A DNA stretch of 64,000 bases, from positions 25,350,501 through 25,414,500 of the forward strand of contig NC_012870.2 of NCBI RefSeq assembly GCF_000003195.3, in the 5' to 3' direction. The DNA comes from Sorghum bicolor (taxonomy: Eukaryota > Streptophyta > Magnoliopsida > Poales > Poaceae). The notes below the pieces were generated by a model, which made no database searches, was not told the DNA's origin, and worked only from the letters and a program-made list of their open reading frames with translations. Below, in pieces: positions 22,925 to 36,300 of this stretch (the stretch's first letter is position 1; each line of letters starts with the position of its first letter). The position numbers were made by a program, and so were the translations under genes.

Positions 22925-25900
22925 CTAATAAAGATAATTTCCGATGACTGGTGCCGGAGCTGGTGCAGCCGGAGTGTTTCCCAGTCCTAGCTTGGCGCAG
23001 TCTGCCCCAAACGTGCCTGAATGTACAATGAGCAAAACAAATCAAGATTCATGGCAATGGATAATCCATATTCCAAACAAACATCATTGCTTAAGAAGCG
23101 ATGTACTACTACTACTACAATCTTACAGCTGCTGCCGATGCAAGGCATGGAGGTGTCGTCGAGCATGTTTTTGAACCCCGGCTGGCAGCGGCACTGGTAA
23201 CTGACGCCGGCGCCCTTCTCGCACTGACCACCTTGGCCGCAGTTGACGACGAGGCAGGCTGCATGCATGGACATGGAGACGAAACAAGACTGGCTCATAA
23301 ACGGATGACTGGTCGAGGTCTCGAGGATAAACCAGAGAACTAGCGGATAGATCAATACGTAAATGGTGTGTGACTTACGGTCTGACAGAGGAATGCCCCT
23401 GGGTGGTGTCTCCATGGTATGGTTCAAACAGCCACTACTGAAGGAGCCTACAATGAACAAAGAGAAACATACAGCTTCATCAGCTCCAGGCAGCAAATGT
23501 AAAGTGAAGGCATCTCAACTTTGACTCGACCTCGACGCTACTACACCATGATAACGCAGCGAGCTCAAGGCAGAGCGGAAACAGAGCCCTGCGCCCCTGC
23601 CAAAGATATGATGTCCTTGGGCCTTGTTTTTGGCATCAGTGCGAGCCGGAGCCGGGGTGAAGATAAAACAAAATGTCCACAGACTCCTAGGCCATTTTAT
23701 GGGCGGTGAAATATATTTTTCAACCTCCGATTTGTATCATACAGTTCGATTTTATTTTTAATCCTAAATTATGAAACCCTGAGTAACAGACGCTAACTCT
23801 CCAATTGTTGAAACCTCCAATGAGCATAGAGAAACACACAGTTGCAAATGCGGGTTTTTATTTTATATAAAATAATAAAAATCTGATTTCATCTCTAAAA
23901 ACTCATAAATAATTTATTCTGAAAAAGAAATATGCTCTATCCTGAGTTATTTGGACGTTGTTTGTTTCAAATATATAATTAACATGACTACTTTCAGTAA
24001 AGCAGTAAGAACATGCTAAATCATTTCAGAACAATTGTATATAGATCATAAATAGGTATATAACATTTTCTAAAAGTAACAGAAACTGTAGTTTCATATT
24101 TTTCTGATTTAAAATAAATTATTTGAATTTATGAATTTTTAGATGGTAAGCCAGATTTTTATTATTTTATAAAATAGATATCACTTTTTGCACCAGTAAG
24201 AAGATCAAATTTGTTTGATTTTGATAGTTGGTGGGTGTTAATTACCCAGCCTCATAGTTAAAGGATGAAAATCACACTATCGTACACGATACAAAGGTTT
24301 AACCCTTTTTAAAGGAGAGTACAACGCAGCGTTGTCGGTAAAATACACGTGGGGCATGTGAATTCTAAGCCTAATCTCAATGGGAGTTTTATGTGAGTCT
24401 CATTCACATTAAATAGGTTGTTACATAGGTATTTTTGATGATATGACATTGTATTTAAAAAGAAAGAGAAGAAATGAGTTTCGTCTAGATTAAATTCTCT
24501 TGTCACGATTATCAACTCTTTTTGAGAAATTAAATATATGAAACCATGAAATAAAACTTTTTATTAAGAGTAGATGTTTCATCTAAATTTTATTTTATTT
24601 TATATAACATGACAGTCTTAAAAACAACGCTATGAAACTTTCTACTGACACCGACCTAAGACTGCAGCATAGTACTTCCAATTACTTTGGTTTTTCTTAT
24701 TTTTTTACCATTTAATTGGCCGCGATCGATGAGATGTCCCGCGGTCCCGCCATCGCTGCTCGTCATGCTGACCTCAGTCCCCATGTGTCTCCACGGGGGT
24801 GTGGCCAAGCAGCGAGCTGCTGTCCAACCCGAGACTCTCTAGCCCACCGCGCCGACCTTGCTTTCTCCAACAAAAGACTGGAGCGAGAGGGATTATCAGA
24901 TGATAACAAGGACTCCGAGAGCGAGAGGGACCTAGGAGGAGTAGTTCGCATGTGAATGTCCGATTGTGATCCCTCAATGCTGAACCATTAGCTGCTGCAC
25001 GTTCGGGCATTAGCACCGGTCGGGAAGGGCCTGTTGCCCCGGTTCCCGAGCCGGTGCTGCCCTTCCGGGACTAAAGGCCCACCCTTTAGTCCCGGTTCGG
25101 ACAATCGGGGCTAAAGCCCCCCCTTTAACACCGGTTGGTAAAACCAACCGGTGTTAAAGGGTCCTGCCAGGGCTGCCACGTTGCAGGACCCTTTAACACC
25201 GGTTGGTATACCAACCGGTGTTAAAGGGTTTCTTTTTCTTTTTTTTTGGTTCACTTCTTCGGTTCTGTTTATTGTTTATATATAATATATAATAATAGGT
25301 TTTTCAATACATGTTTTTCTGATACAATAATATATTTATATTAAGCATATTAAGCATATATAAATGAAAATTATAGGCTTAGCTTAATAATTAAGCTTTG
25401 CCTATAATAAAATAAATAGACCACATCAAAAATTAAATAGATATGTAAAAAGCTTTATATATATAGTTTTATATGTACAAAATTCGTAACACATATATAC
25501 ATAGAGTTTTTTCTCCCAATGTCTACAAACGATACAAATGATCATCGTTGTTTGGAATAAGAGTTTCGTTGCCGTTGAAGTGAAACTCGCCGTTTGGATT
25601 GATCACTTGGTCGCGGAGAAATCCTGCTATCGTCTCTTGGATAGCTTTGATTCGGTCTTGTTGTAGGACCTTTTCCCTCAGCCATTCCGTCTTTAATTTG
25701 AAATAAATAAAAAAGGTATTAGTTATCTAAGTTATTCAATATAATTCAGGAGATAATGAAAAGAGACATGTAACGTACTCTGAGCGTCTCTATGGGTGTT
25801 TGATTGTCTTGTGCCATCATGAATTTGCACACGTAATATGCACATAGATTGTTCCCCCCTTCTTGTCTTAAACACCACTGTACGATATATATATAAAAAT

Positions 25901-28900
25901 ATTCACGACCACGACAATAAGAAGGCTAAAAGTTAGCGAAAGTTTGTTAGCTAGTAGAACTTACTTGTGGATGTATTATGTTAAGCGGCGCTTTACATCC
26001 ACTGAGATGTTCACGGTCAATGAATCTTTCCCAAACCCTATACACAGCCATTGTGGATCGTGAACTAATAATTACAGAGTCATATTATGATATTTTTGTA
26101 GCTGAGATCGACATTACGTACCTTTGAATAATGTTTACCATTTGTTGATAATTTTCTTGTGGTTTTCTCATTGAGTCAAAGATTATCAACCGGTTCTTGG
26201 GAATTTCAATGACCATGAGTATCCAGTGAAAGCTGTTTACACACATATATATAGTCAGTCCTATAATGTAAAATAAAATATGCATACACTTAATAACTAT
26301 ATAACTCACTCGAAGTTGAAGGGGAAGAGTATTTTTTGTTTTTCTTTTTGGTTCACAAAGAACCTCATAAGATTGGTGCAGACTTCTGTCTCATGATCTG
26401 CTGTCCACACTGCCTGCGGAGCCTTGAAAACAATATAAGGGTCAACGAACCCAAAACTATTGTCATTTTTCATTCTGAGCTCTCTCATTTGGTGCCTGCA
26501 TATATACATACAAATCCTAAGTGTGTAAGGATTATATACATGTAATTAAAGAAGTTAGAAGTATAATAAAAAGAAAAAAATACTTACAGACAAAAGCAGC
26601 TGACAAGAGATTTGTCAAGAGCGTCGAGGTGGCATAATTGGTGCAATTCTTCGAACTGCACGTATATGAGGTCATCTCCACGGAAGTAGTGATGTTGTCT
26701 AATACGAACAGAAATCCAATTATCTCCCCTTTTAGACGCCTCAATGCACCATTTGTTCATTGCAAACATTTGTGTGCCGAGCTCATGTAAACGCTTAGGG
26801 TCGAATAGACTCCTGCCCGGTTCATATCTTGCCCTCCATTGATCAACTACCTCGGCTTTTTCAAATGTTTGGCATCCAAGAATGGCGGCAATTTCTTCCA
26901 TATTTAAACCGCTCTGTCCAAAGTAACGCTCAAGCGAGTCTAGCTCAGACAACGCTAAGGATTTCTTTGGCATCAAGTCTTCATTTGAGCCGTATTGATT
27001 TGGCACAATCAAAGGGGGCACCGGTTTTGATACTTCTCCGAGCTGTGGGACCCCCTTTCCTACTCTCTTCTTAGTAGGCTGTGAAGACTTGACCAGAGAC
27101 CGCTCATAGTCCGAAAGTGCTGGCTTTTTCTGAGCTTCGCGTTGCTTCTTTTGATGGTCTGCCACCTTCTGCCTCAGTTCCGATGGCTTCACATAAAAGT
27201 ACGGCTTTTCTGGGTTAAGCCGTTTTTTCCTATCCTCCTTTATTTTATCAAAAAATTGCTTGACCTCAGCTTTGGATGTAGCAATTACCTCCTCTTCACT
27301 CTTTTCGTAAGGTAAGTTTTCTGGTGTCTTAGCTCTCTTTGCTGAGGCAGCCTTCTTTGGAGGTGGGACCGATGACTTCGGTCCTTCTTGGGCGGACCAC
27401 TTCTTACTACATCGCTTTGGAGGCGATGGGACCGACCGTGCACTCTTTGGAGAGGGCGGTGCAGGCGGTGGAGGTGGTGGGGCCGATCTTTTTGGCGTTG
27501 GAGAACGCGGTGGAGGAGTTGGAGACCTCGGTGGAGGAGTTGGAGACCTCGGTGGAGGAGGTGGAGACCGTGGTGGAGGCGGTGGCGGGGTCGGTGTGGC
27601 CACCGCTGGTGTTGGTGGAGATCCAGCATTGTCACCGCCCGCAGCACTATGATGCGCTGGGGAGAGAACTGGACTTAGGTTGGAGGAGTCCCTGCAAAGA
27701 AAACAATTACAAGTTTTGTGAGCAAACTTTTTTTTAATTTCAATACATAATAAATAATATAAGAAGTAAAATCACACACAAACCTATGCTGAGGAATAAT
27801 TATGAAGCGCTTGCGCCAACAAATAAATGTCTTCTCAGCTTCACCTAAGGTCTTCTCTCCGTCTCCCCCTTCTATGTCTAGTGGCACATTGCCACAACCT
27901 TTCTCAACCCTATCAACCGAGACGCTAGCATATCCACCAGGTACTGGTCGATTATGGATTCTTGGAGTTCTCGTTCGGTCGATAGGGTTGACAACAGCGA
28001 TAGCCACCTTTTTGGTGGCATTCCCATCTGGTACATGCAGCTCACAGGTAGTAAAAGCCTCTGTGACATCATCCACGGGGAAGTGTAGCTTCGTGTCATC
28101 CTGAATGGTTGGTACTTCCGTGGATGCGCAGCTGCTTTTCAACTGGCCTGGGGGGCTAACATTGACCTCAGGCTGTGATGTACCTTGCCCTTTCGTCATT
28201 TGACTAAGTGCTGCTTGCACTTGCCTTTGAATCTCTGCCTGCATCCATTCTTCACGAGCTTTCTCGCGCTCTTGTGACTACAGAACAAAAGCTTCCAGGC
28301 GGCGGATCCGCTCTGCCTCCTCATCCTTCATTCTCTGGCGGCTTCTGTAGGTATCTTGATCGGCTTGGAATGATTGCAGCCACGGAACTGCCCCATAGCC
28401 TCTCGTACGCCCACCGTGCTTAGGATTTTCAAGCGCATAGGTGAGTTCATCCTTCTCCCTGTTAGGCCTGAACTCACCAGACTGAACCGCCTCTCGTGCA
28501 CGGACTAGTCTCTCTGCTGCTCTAGAGATTTCTTGGCCCCAAACTAGCGCCCCGGTGTCTGGGTCCACGCTTCCCCCATGACCGTAGAACCAATGCTTGG
28601 AGCGCTCGCTCCAATTCTTTGCTATTGTCTCGGGTGTGACCCCCCTAGCAAGCATCTCCTGTTCCACTCGGTCCCACTTGGGAACAACACTCTTATAACC
28701 ACCTGATCCCATATGCTATTGTCTCGGGTGTGCCCCGGCATTCTCTTTGTTTCTATTGGCTCGTTCCTCGCCCTCTTCTGATGTTTTGTACTGCACAAAG
28801 TCATCCCAGAAGGCCCTCAGCTTTACATATTGCTTGAGGTTGAAATCTGGAGTCTCGTTTTTCTTGACATATTTATTGTACAAAGACTTCTTCCAATTCT

Positions 28901-29550
28901 GGAAGAGTACTGCCATCTTCTTCATAGTCCAGTCATAAATTCGCACCTTCAACTCTTCATCGTTGGTGTCGAAGGTGAAACGTCTGTGACGGCTTTCCAA
29001 ACTAACTCCTTGTCACGATCAGAGACAAAACTGATCTCAGGAGCACCTCGCTTCTCTCTCCATTCACGACAACTGATCGGTATTTGATCTCTCACAAGAT
29101 ATCCACAGTGACTAACATATTTGTTTGCATGCTCACCAAGTGGTCTACCTATAGCTATCTCAAACTCAGAGATTACATAGCGGCCCTCCAACGGCTTCTT
29201 TGGCCCTCGTGGAGGTACGCTTCTCCCCGTAGAGGTCGATCGAGAAGGCTACACGTAGATATAGAAACAAAAATACTAAATTAATAACCAAGTAATAAGT
29301 CTAGAACCTAATGTAAGAGATGCATTAATTATATATGTTTACATTTACATACCTCGCCAGTATTTTCTTCTTGTTGCACGACTAGTTGTTGCTCAGGGGC
29401 ATTGCCCTCTTGTTGCTCTGTAGGATTGCCTTGCATGATGTCGTGGTAATCAACAAAGTACTGACTACCGTCGTCGATCATATTTAAAATGGCATCTTCC
29501 ATATAATCAGGATCATCATGACGACGGTCAGCCATTTCTATGTCTGCAAC

Positions 29551-29595
<45 letters not shown>

Positions 29596-30281
29596 TATAT
29601 AAGACAATACTACTACAAATGAAAGTGTTGGAGTGCTCTAAAAATAATACTAGGATCTTTTAAGCCAAGTAATACACTAGAATAAAAAACAATACTAGAA
29701 TAATATAGTACAAACAATAATATTTACAAAACACTAGAAAATAAAATATGATACAAGAATAATATACAACAAATATATACTAAAAAAAACTACTACAAAT
29801 AATATATTAAAAACATAATACATACATACATACATACAAACAATTATAATTCATACATACAAACTATATATATGTGTGTGTATATATGTACAAAAAATAA
29901 TATACATACATACAAAAAATAATACATATATACAAAAAATAAAACATACATACATACTATATATATATACTACAAATAATATATTAAAAAAAATAATACA
30001 TACATACAAACTATTATAATTCATACATACAAACTATATGTAATTCATACATACATACATACAAACAATTATAATTCATACATACAAACTATATATATGT
30101 GTGTATATATGTACAAAAAATAATATACATACATACAAAAAAAATTACATATATATACATAAAAATATATACAAAAAATAATACAACAAATCAAAACACC
30201 ATATATATATATATACATAAAAATGTATACAAAAAATAATACTACAAATCAAAACACCATATATATACATATATATATATG

Positions 30282-30312
<31 letters not shown>

Positions 30313-33300
30313 GTATATATATGGTGTTTTAATTTGATTTGTAGTATTATTTTTTGTATATATATTTCTGGTCTAGCTAGTGTATATAAATACATAATTA
30401 ATCAGTGGCGTTCTCGATCTATACTTAGCAGCGCCGGCCGGCCGGAGAGATCACAGGAACGAAGATCGACGTGGGATGATGTGTGGCCCGCGCGCTCGAT
30501 CTGGCCGTGGCCCGCGGCGGCGGCGTTGGAGGAGGGCCGCGGCGGCGCTGGTGGAGAGCCGCGGCGGCGCTGGTGGTGGAGACGGTGGTCGCGGCGGCGA
30601 GGGAGTCGAGAAACGACGGCGGCGAAGACGATGAACCCGGCGGCGCTGGAACGAAGACGAAGACGAAAGAACTGCCGGATCCAGGGCGCCTGTGGCTTAT
30701 ATAGGGACGAACCCTTTAGCACCGGTCCGTGGATGGAACCGGTGCTAAAGGGTCCAGAGCGCGCTAGGGCGGGCTCCTGAAATTTTCAGGACCCTTTAGC
30801 ACCGGTTCCCACTATGGGCCGGTGCTAAAGGCCTATTTTTTTAGTTTAGGGTTTTTCAATTGTTTTATATATACAGTTTATATTATAAATTGTATAGTAA
30901 ATTAAATATTTTGCATAATGTTTTTTAAACAGTGACATATATTGTAATTTGTTTTAATGTACACATGAAAAATTTTAAACTTAAATATCTTATTGTATTT
31001 TTATAATTTGCAATGATTTTGTAAGAAATGTTTAGTATTTTGTTAATGCAAAAATATATTATTCCAATAAATTTACAAAAACTATATCCAATGAACTGGA
31101 AATTTATTTTCACATCATATTGACGTAAAACTTTTTATTTTTGTTATTTATTATTAGGAATGCTAGTTGAATATAATTTTCATCAAATAAAAAATCATAT
31201 AAAAATATATATCTTGATGAACACACCCTTTGACCGAACCCTAGATTGTCCCAAATGGAAAAGTCATGAATACAAAGTTTGCTACACTCATCAAGTTCTA
31301 CATTTTGTCTAATGGTCAACTTTTCATTTGGAAAAGTTTGAACCACTGAATTTTGAATTTTCATAGAACTCATAGCCACGCAGCGGTTTCGGAACCCTAG
31401 ATGGTCTTGAATGGAAAAGTCATGAATACCAATATTGTTCCACTCATCAAAATCTACATTTCATATATAGATCATTTTTGCATTTGACAAAGTTTTGGGA
31501 AGGTGTAGTTGAAAATCCACAATTGACACATATAGTTTCATATAGTTTATGTGAGATTCAAGAATTGGTGGGTATTGTTAACTTAGACTTTCTCAAATGG
31601 AAAAGTTGTGTATATAAAAAGTTTAGATCTTGAAGATATCTAACAACTTGGTATTCAAAATATTTTCATTTGAAGTAATTTAGTTTGTCATTTGACCAAG
31701 TTTGACCAAAACCCGTCTTGGATTTTATAGAAATATAATTAGGATTGGCTCAAAATTATCCAAATGGAAAAATGGACAATATATAAAATATAGATCTTGA
31801 TGATCTCTAACAACTTTGTATTCAAACTTTTTTCATTTCAAGTCATCAAATGGGCTATTTGACCAAGTTTGACCAAAGTCAAAGCATTGGTTTTTACAAA
31901 CACACCCTTTGACCGGACCCTAGATTGTCCCAAATGGAAAAGTCATGAATACAAAGTTTGCTACACTCATCAAGTTCTACATTTTGTCTAATGGTCAACT
32001 TTTCATTTGGAAAAGTTGGACCACTGAATTTTGAATTTTCATAGAACTCATAGCCACGCAGCGGTTTCGGAACCCTAGATGGTCTCGAATGGAAAAGTCA
32101 TGAATACCAATATTGTTCCACTCATCAAAATCTACATTTCATATATAGACCATTTTTGCATTTGACAAAGTTTTGGGAAGTTTGTTACACACATCAAAAT
32201 TCACAATTCTCAAATATAGTTTCGTACAAAGTCAAGCCGACACAACAGTGAACTTCTTCTTGACGTATGACCCTTGGTTATGATCCTGCCGTAACCATGG
32301 AGTATCCTCATTGTTTAACAGAATGCTTGGGTCTTTGTTGACTATGAAGGGCGGAATTCGATCATCCCTTTCGTAATCGCCTGACATGTCTGACTTGTCC
32401 TCAATTCCGACAATGTTTCTTTTCCCAGAAAGGACAATGTGGCGCTTTGGCTCATTGATGATTGAGTGGTCATCATTTTTTCCTCTCTTTGGTTTCGTAG
32501 ACATATCTTTCACATAGAATACCTGACTCACGTCTGCAGCAAGGACGAATGGTTCGTCTTTGAACCCACTATTGTTAAGGTCCACGGTTGTCATCCCATA
32601 CTCCTTGTCGACTGTTACCCCACCTTCGGTCATCTTCACCCATTGGCACCGGAACAAAGGAACTTTAAAATTAGCTGCATAGACTAGTTCCCATATGTCT
32701 TCTATGCGTCCATAATATGTTTGTCTGTTCCCATTTGGATCCGTGGCATCCACGCGTACACCACTATTTTGGTTGGTGCTCCTTTTATCTTGGCCAACTG
32801 TGTAAAATGTGTTACCATTTATCTCATACCCTTTGTATGTGAGGACATGCCATGATGGTTGCCTGGCCAACAAATAAAGCTGCTCATCAATGTTTTCATC
32901 ACCTTGACATTTTTTGCGCAACCAATCGCCAAAAGTTTCCATGTGCTGACGCATTATCCAAGCTTCATTCTTCCCGGGCCACTGGGACCGTAGGAAATCT
33001 TTGTGTACCTCAACATATGGTTCCACCAATGAGGAGTTCTGGAGAACTGTATAGTGTGCTTTATTGAAGTAATCGTTTCCCGTACCAATATATGTTTTCT
33101 TCCCAAGTGTTCCCTTTCCGCTGAGTCTGCCCTCGTGTCGAGATTCAGGAATGCCAATTGGGTCAAGGTCTAGAATAAAGTCAACACAGAACTCTATGAC
33201 CTCCTCTGTTCCGTAGCCCTTGGCAATGCTTCCTTCTGGCCGGGAACGACTATGGACATATTTCTTTAGGACACCCATGAATCTCTCGAAGGGGAACATG

Positions 33301-36300
33301 TTGTGTAGGAACACAGGACCGAGAATACGAATCTCTTTGACCAGATGAACTAGGAGGTGTGTCATGATATCGAAGAAGGATGGAGGGAACACCAACTCAA
33401 AGCTGACGATACATTGAACGACATCATTCTGTAGAGTTGCTAGTTGCTCTGGATTGATTGCCTTCTGAGAAATTGCATTGAGGAATGCACATAGCTTTAC
33501 GGTGGCTAGACGTACGTGTGGAGGTAGAATTCCTCTTAAAACGACCGGCAGCAATTGCGTCATTAGAACGTGACAGTCATGGGACTTCAAGTTCAGGAAT
33601 TTCTTCTCTGGCACATTAATTATTCCCTTGATATTGGAGGAGAATCCAGATGGGACCTTGATGCTGCTAAGACATTCAAACATGCTTTCCTTCTCTTCTT
33701 TGCTCAGAGTGTAGCTAGCAGGGCTTAAGTAATGACGTCCATCATCTGTCTTTTCTGGATGCAGGTTGTCTCGTTCTTTCATGCGCTGGAAGTCTTGTCG
33801 TGCTTCAAGTGAATCCTTAGACTTCCCGTAGACACCCATGAATCCGAGAAAGTTCACACAAAGATTCTTTGTTAGGTGCATCACGTCGATCGCGTTGCGG
33901 ACCTCTAGGACATTCCAGTAAGGTAGCTCCCAAAATATGGATTTCTTCTTCCACATGGGTACGTGTCCCTTAGCATCCTTGGGAATAGGTTCGCTGCCTC
34001 GTCCCTTTCCAAATACCACTTTTATATCCTTGACCATTTCGAGTACATCATCCCCGGTTCGATTGAGAGGTTTGGTCCGGTGGTCTGCCTTGCCTTTAAA
34101 ATGCTTGCCTTTCTTTCGTACTGGGTGGTTCACAGGAAGAAACCGACGGTGGCCAAGGTACACGACCTTTCGACATTTTTTCAAAAATACACAGTCAAGG
34201 TCTTCATAACAATGTGTGCATGCATTATATCCCTTGTTTGACTGGCCTGAAAGATTACTCAGAGCTGGCCAATCATTGATTGTTACAAACAGCAATGCTC
34301 GCAGGTCAAAGTGCTCTTGTTTGTACTCATCCCACACGCGAACTCCTGGTTTGCTCCATAAAATTTGAAGTTCCTCAACTAATGGCCTTAGGTAGACATC
34401 TATGTCATTGCCAGGTTGCTTCGGTCCTTGGATAAGCACCGGCATCATAATAAACTTCCGCTTCATGCATAGCCATGGAGGAAGGTTGTAGATACATAGA
34501 GTAACTGGCCAAGTGCTGTGACTACTGCTCTGCTCACCGAAAGGATTCATACCATCTGTACTTAAGGCGAACCGCAAGTTTCTAGCATCATCTGCAAAAT
34601 CTGGGAATTCTCTGTCTATCGCTCTCCACTGGGATCCATCGGCAGGGTGTCTCAGCATATTGTCTATCTTACGGTCTTCTTTATGCCACCGCAACAACTT
34701 TGCATTGTCCTTATTTCTGAACAGACGTTTTAATCGTGGTATTATAGGAGCATACCACATAACCTTGGCTGGAATTTTCTTCCTATGACGTTCTTCACCC
34801 CCAACATCGCCAGGATCATCTCGTCTAATCTTATACCGTGATGCCTTACATACTGGACATGCATCCAAATTCTCGTATTCCTCCCCACGGTAGAGGATGC
34901 AGTCATTAGGACATGCGTGTATCTTCTGAATTTCTAATCCCAAAGGGCAGACAACCTGTTTTGCTTCATACGTAGTGGTGGGCAATTCGTTGCCTTTCGG
35001 AAGCATCTTTTTTATGATCTTCAATAACTGCCCAAATGCCTTGTCAGATGTACCATTCTTTGCCTTCCATTGCAGCAATTCTAGTGTGGTACCCAGCTTT
35101 TTTTGCCCCTCTTCAGCGGTGGGATATAGCGATTTCCTATGGTCCTCTAGCATGCGCTCGAACTTGGCTTTCTCTTTATCACTTTCACATTCTCTTTGTG
35201 CATCATGGATGGCATCACCAAAAGCATCATCGCACCGATCATCTTCTGCCGCCACCTCTTCTTCATTATCTCCCCCCATTGCAACATCATTGAAGCCACC
35301 GTACTGAGCAATAATATTGGCGTGGTCCAATTCTTCTTCTTCTTCTTCTTCTTCTTCTTCTTCACCTTCATCCATTATAATCCCGCTTTCTCCATGTTTG
35401 GTCCAACAAATATAGTTTGGTACGAAACCAGACTTTAATAAGTGTGAATGAAGAGTTCTTGAGTTAGAATATTCCGTCAAATTCTTGCACACGGCACATG
35501 GACAGCACATGAAACCGTCCCTCTTATTTGACTCAGCCACACTTAAGAAATAGTGCACACCATTAATGAACTCTTCGGAGCGCCGATCGGCATTATACAT
35601 CCAATTACGTGTTACCATCTGCATTAAATATAACATATATATTATGAAAACCATGCACACATATAGTTTCTCATTTTATTGCACAACATGTCTAAGATAC
35701 ATAGTTGATTAATTTAGGAAAGCTTGGCTACAACAAATACAATCGCAACTAGCACTAAAAAAACCAAAACTAAAATGCACTTAAGCAACATAATTAGTTC
35801 GCGTCCGATCCCAACTATAATAGATAGATCATTCGCTTGATCAACATCATTGAACTCCTTTTGTCGGCTCACTGCCTCACCACCTTCATCCTCAACCACC
35901 TGTGCAAAAGATTTCTTAATGTGTTCAATGTATTCTTCCTCCCAGTACCAACCTGTACATCCGCCGGTACCGTCCCACTGGAATTAAAAGAGAGAATCAA
36001 AAGTTTAATTAATATTATTTAAAAAAATATGCACATATATAAGCAAATGTCTGGAAATAACTCACATTACGATCTGGACACTTGTAGAATATACGACCCT
36101 TGTTTACTCCCTCTTTCGACACTTTGTACTCCATCAAAATCTTCTGCCCACACTTGCCACAAGTAATGAGAGGGAGTTCCGGACGGTATCGCTTTTGAAC
36201 CCGTTGAGAGACCGAAGACCCGGTCACGGTTGCCATCTACTATCCATACTCAATTTTTAAACAATTATAAATTCCACATTTAAACATGTATGATAAAATG

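Noticed and set aside
24716..25016. Overlapping ORFs on both strands just left of CACTA-2
   Set aside because: Both strands are open only because the patch is GC-rich; no domain, start context or splice structure.
27285..27737. Antisense and alternate-frame ORFs rich in Arg, His or Trp
   Set aside because: Shadows of the proline-rich repeat of the TNPA-Ulp1 gene.
29329..29607. ORF starting with an IYIYIY run
   Set aside because: The run is the (AT)n tract; the true exon starts at the ATG at 29535 after a splice acceptor.
30402..30780. GC-rich ORFs on both strands
   Set aside because: They fall in the leader between the internal TATA box and the first coding exon; base composition explains them.
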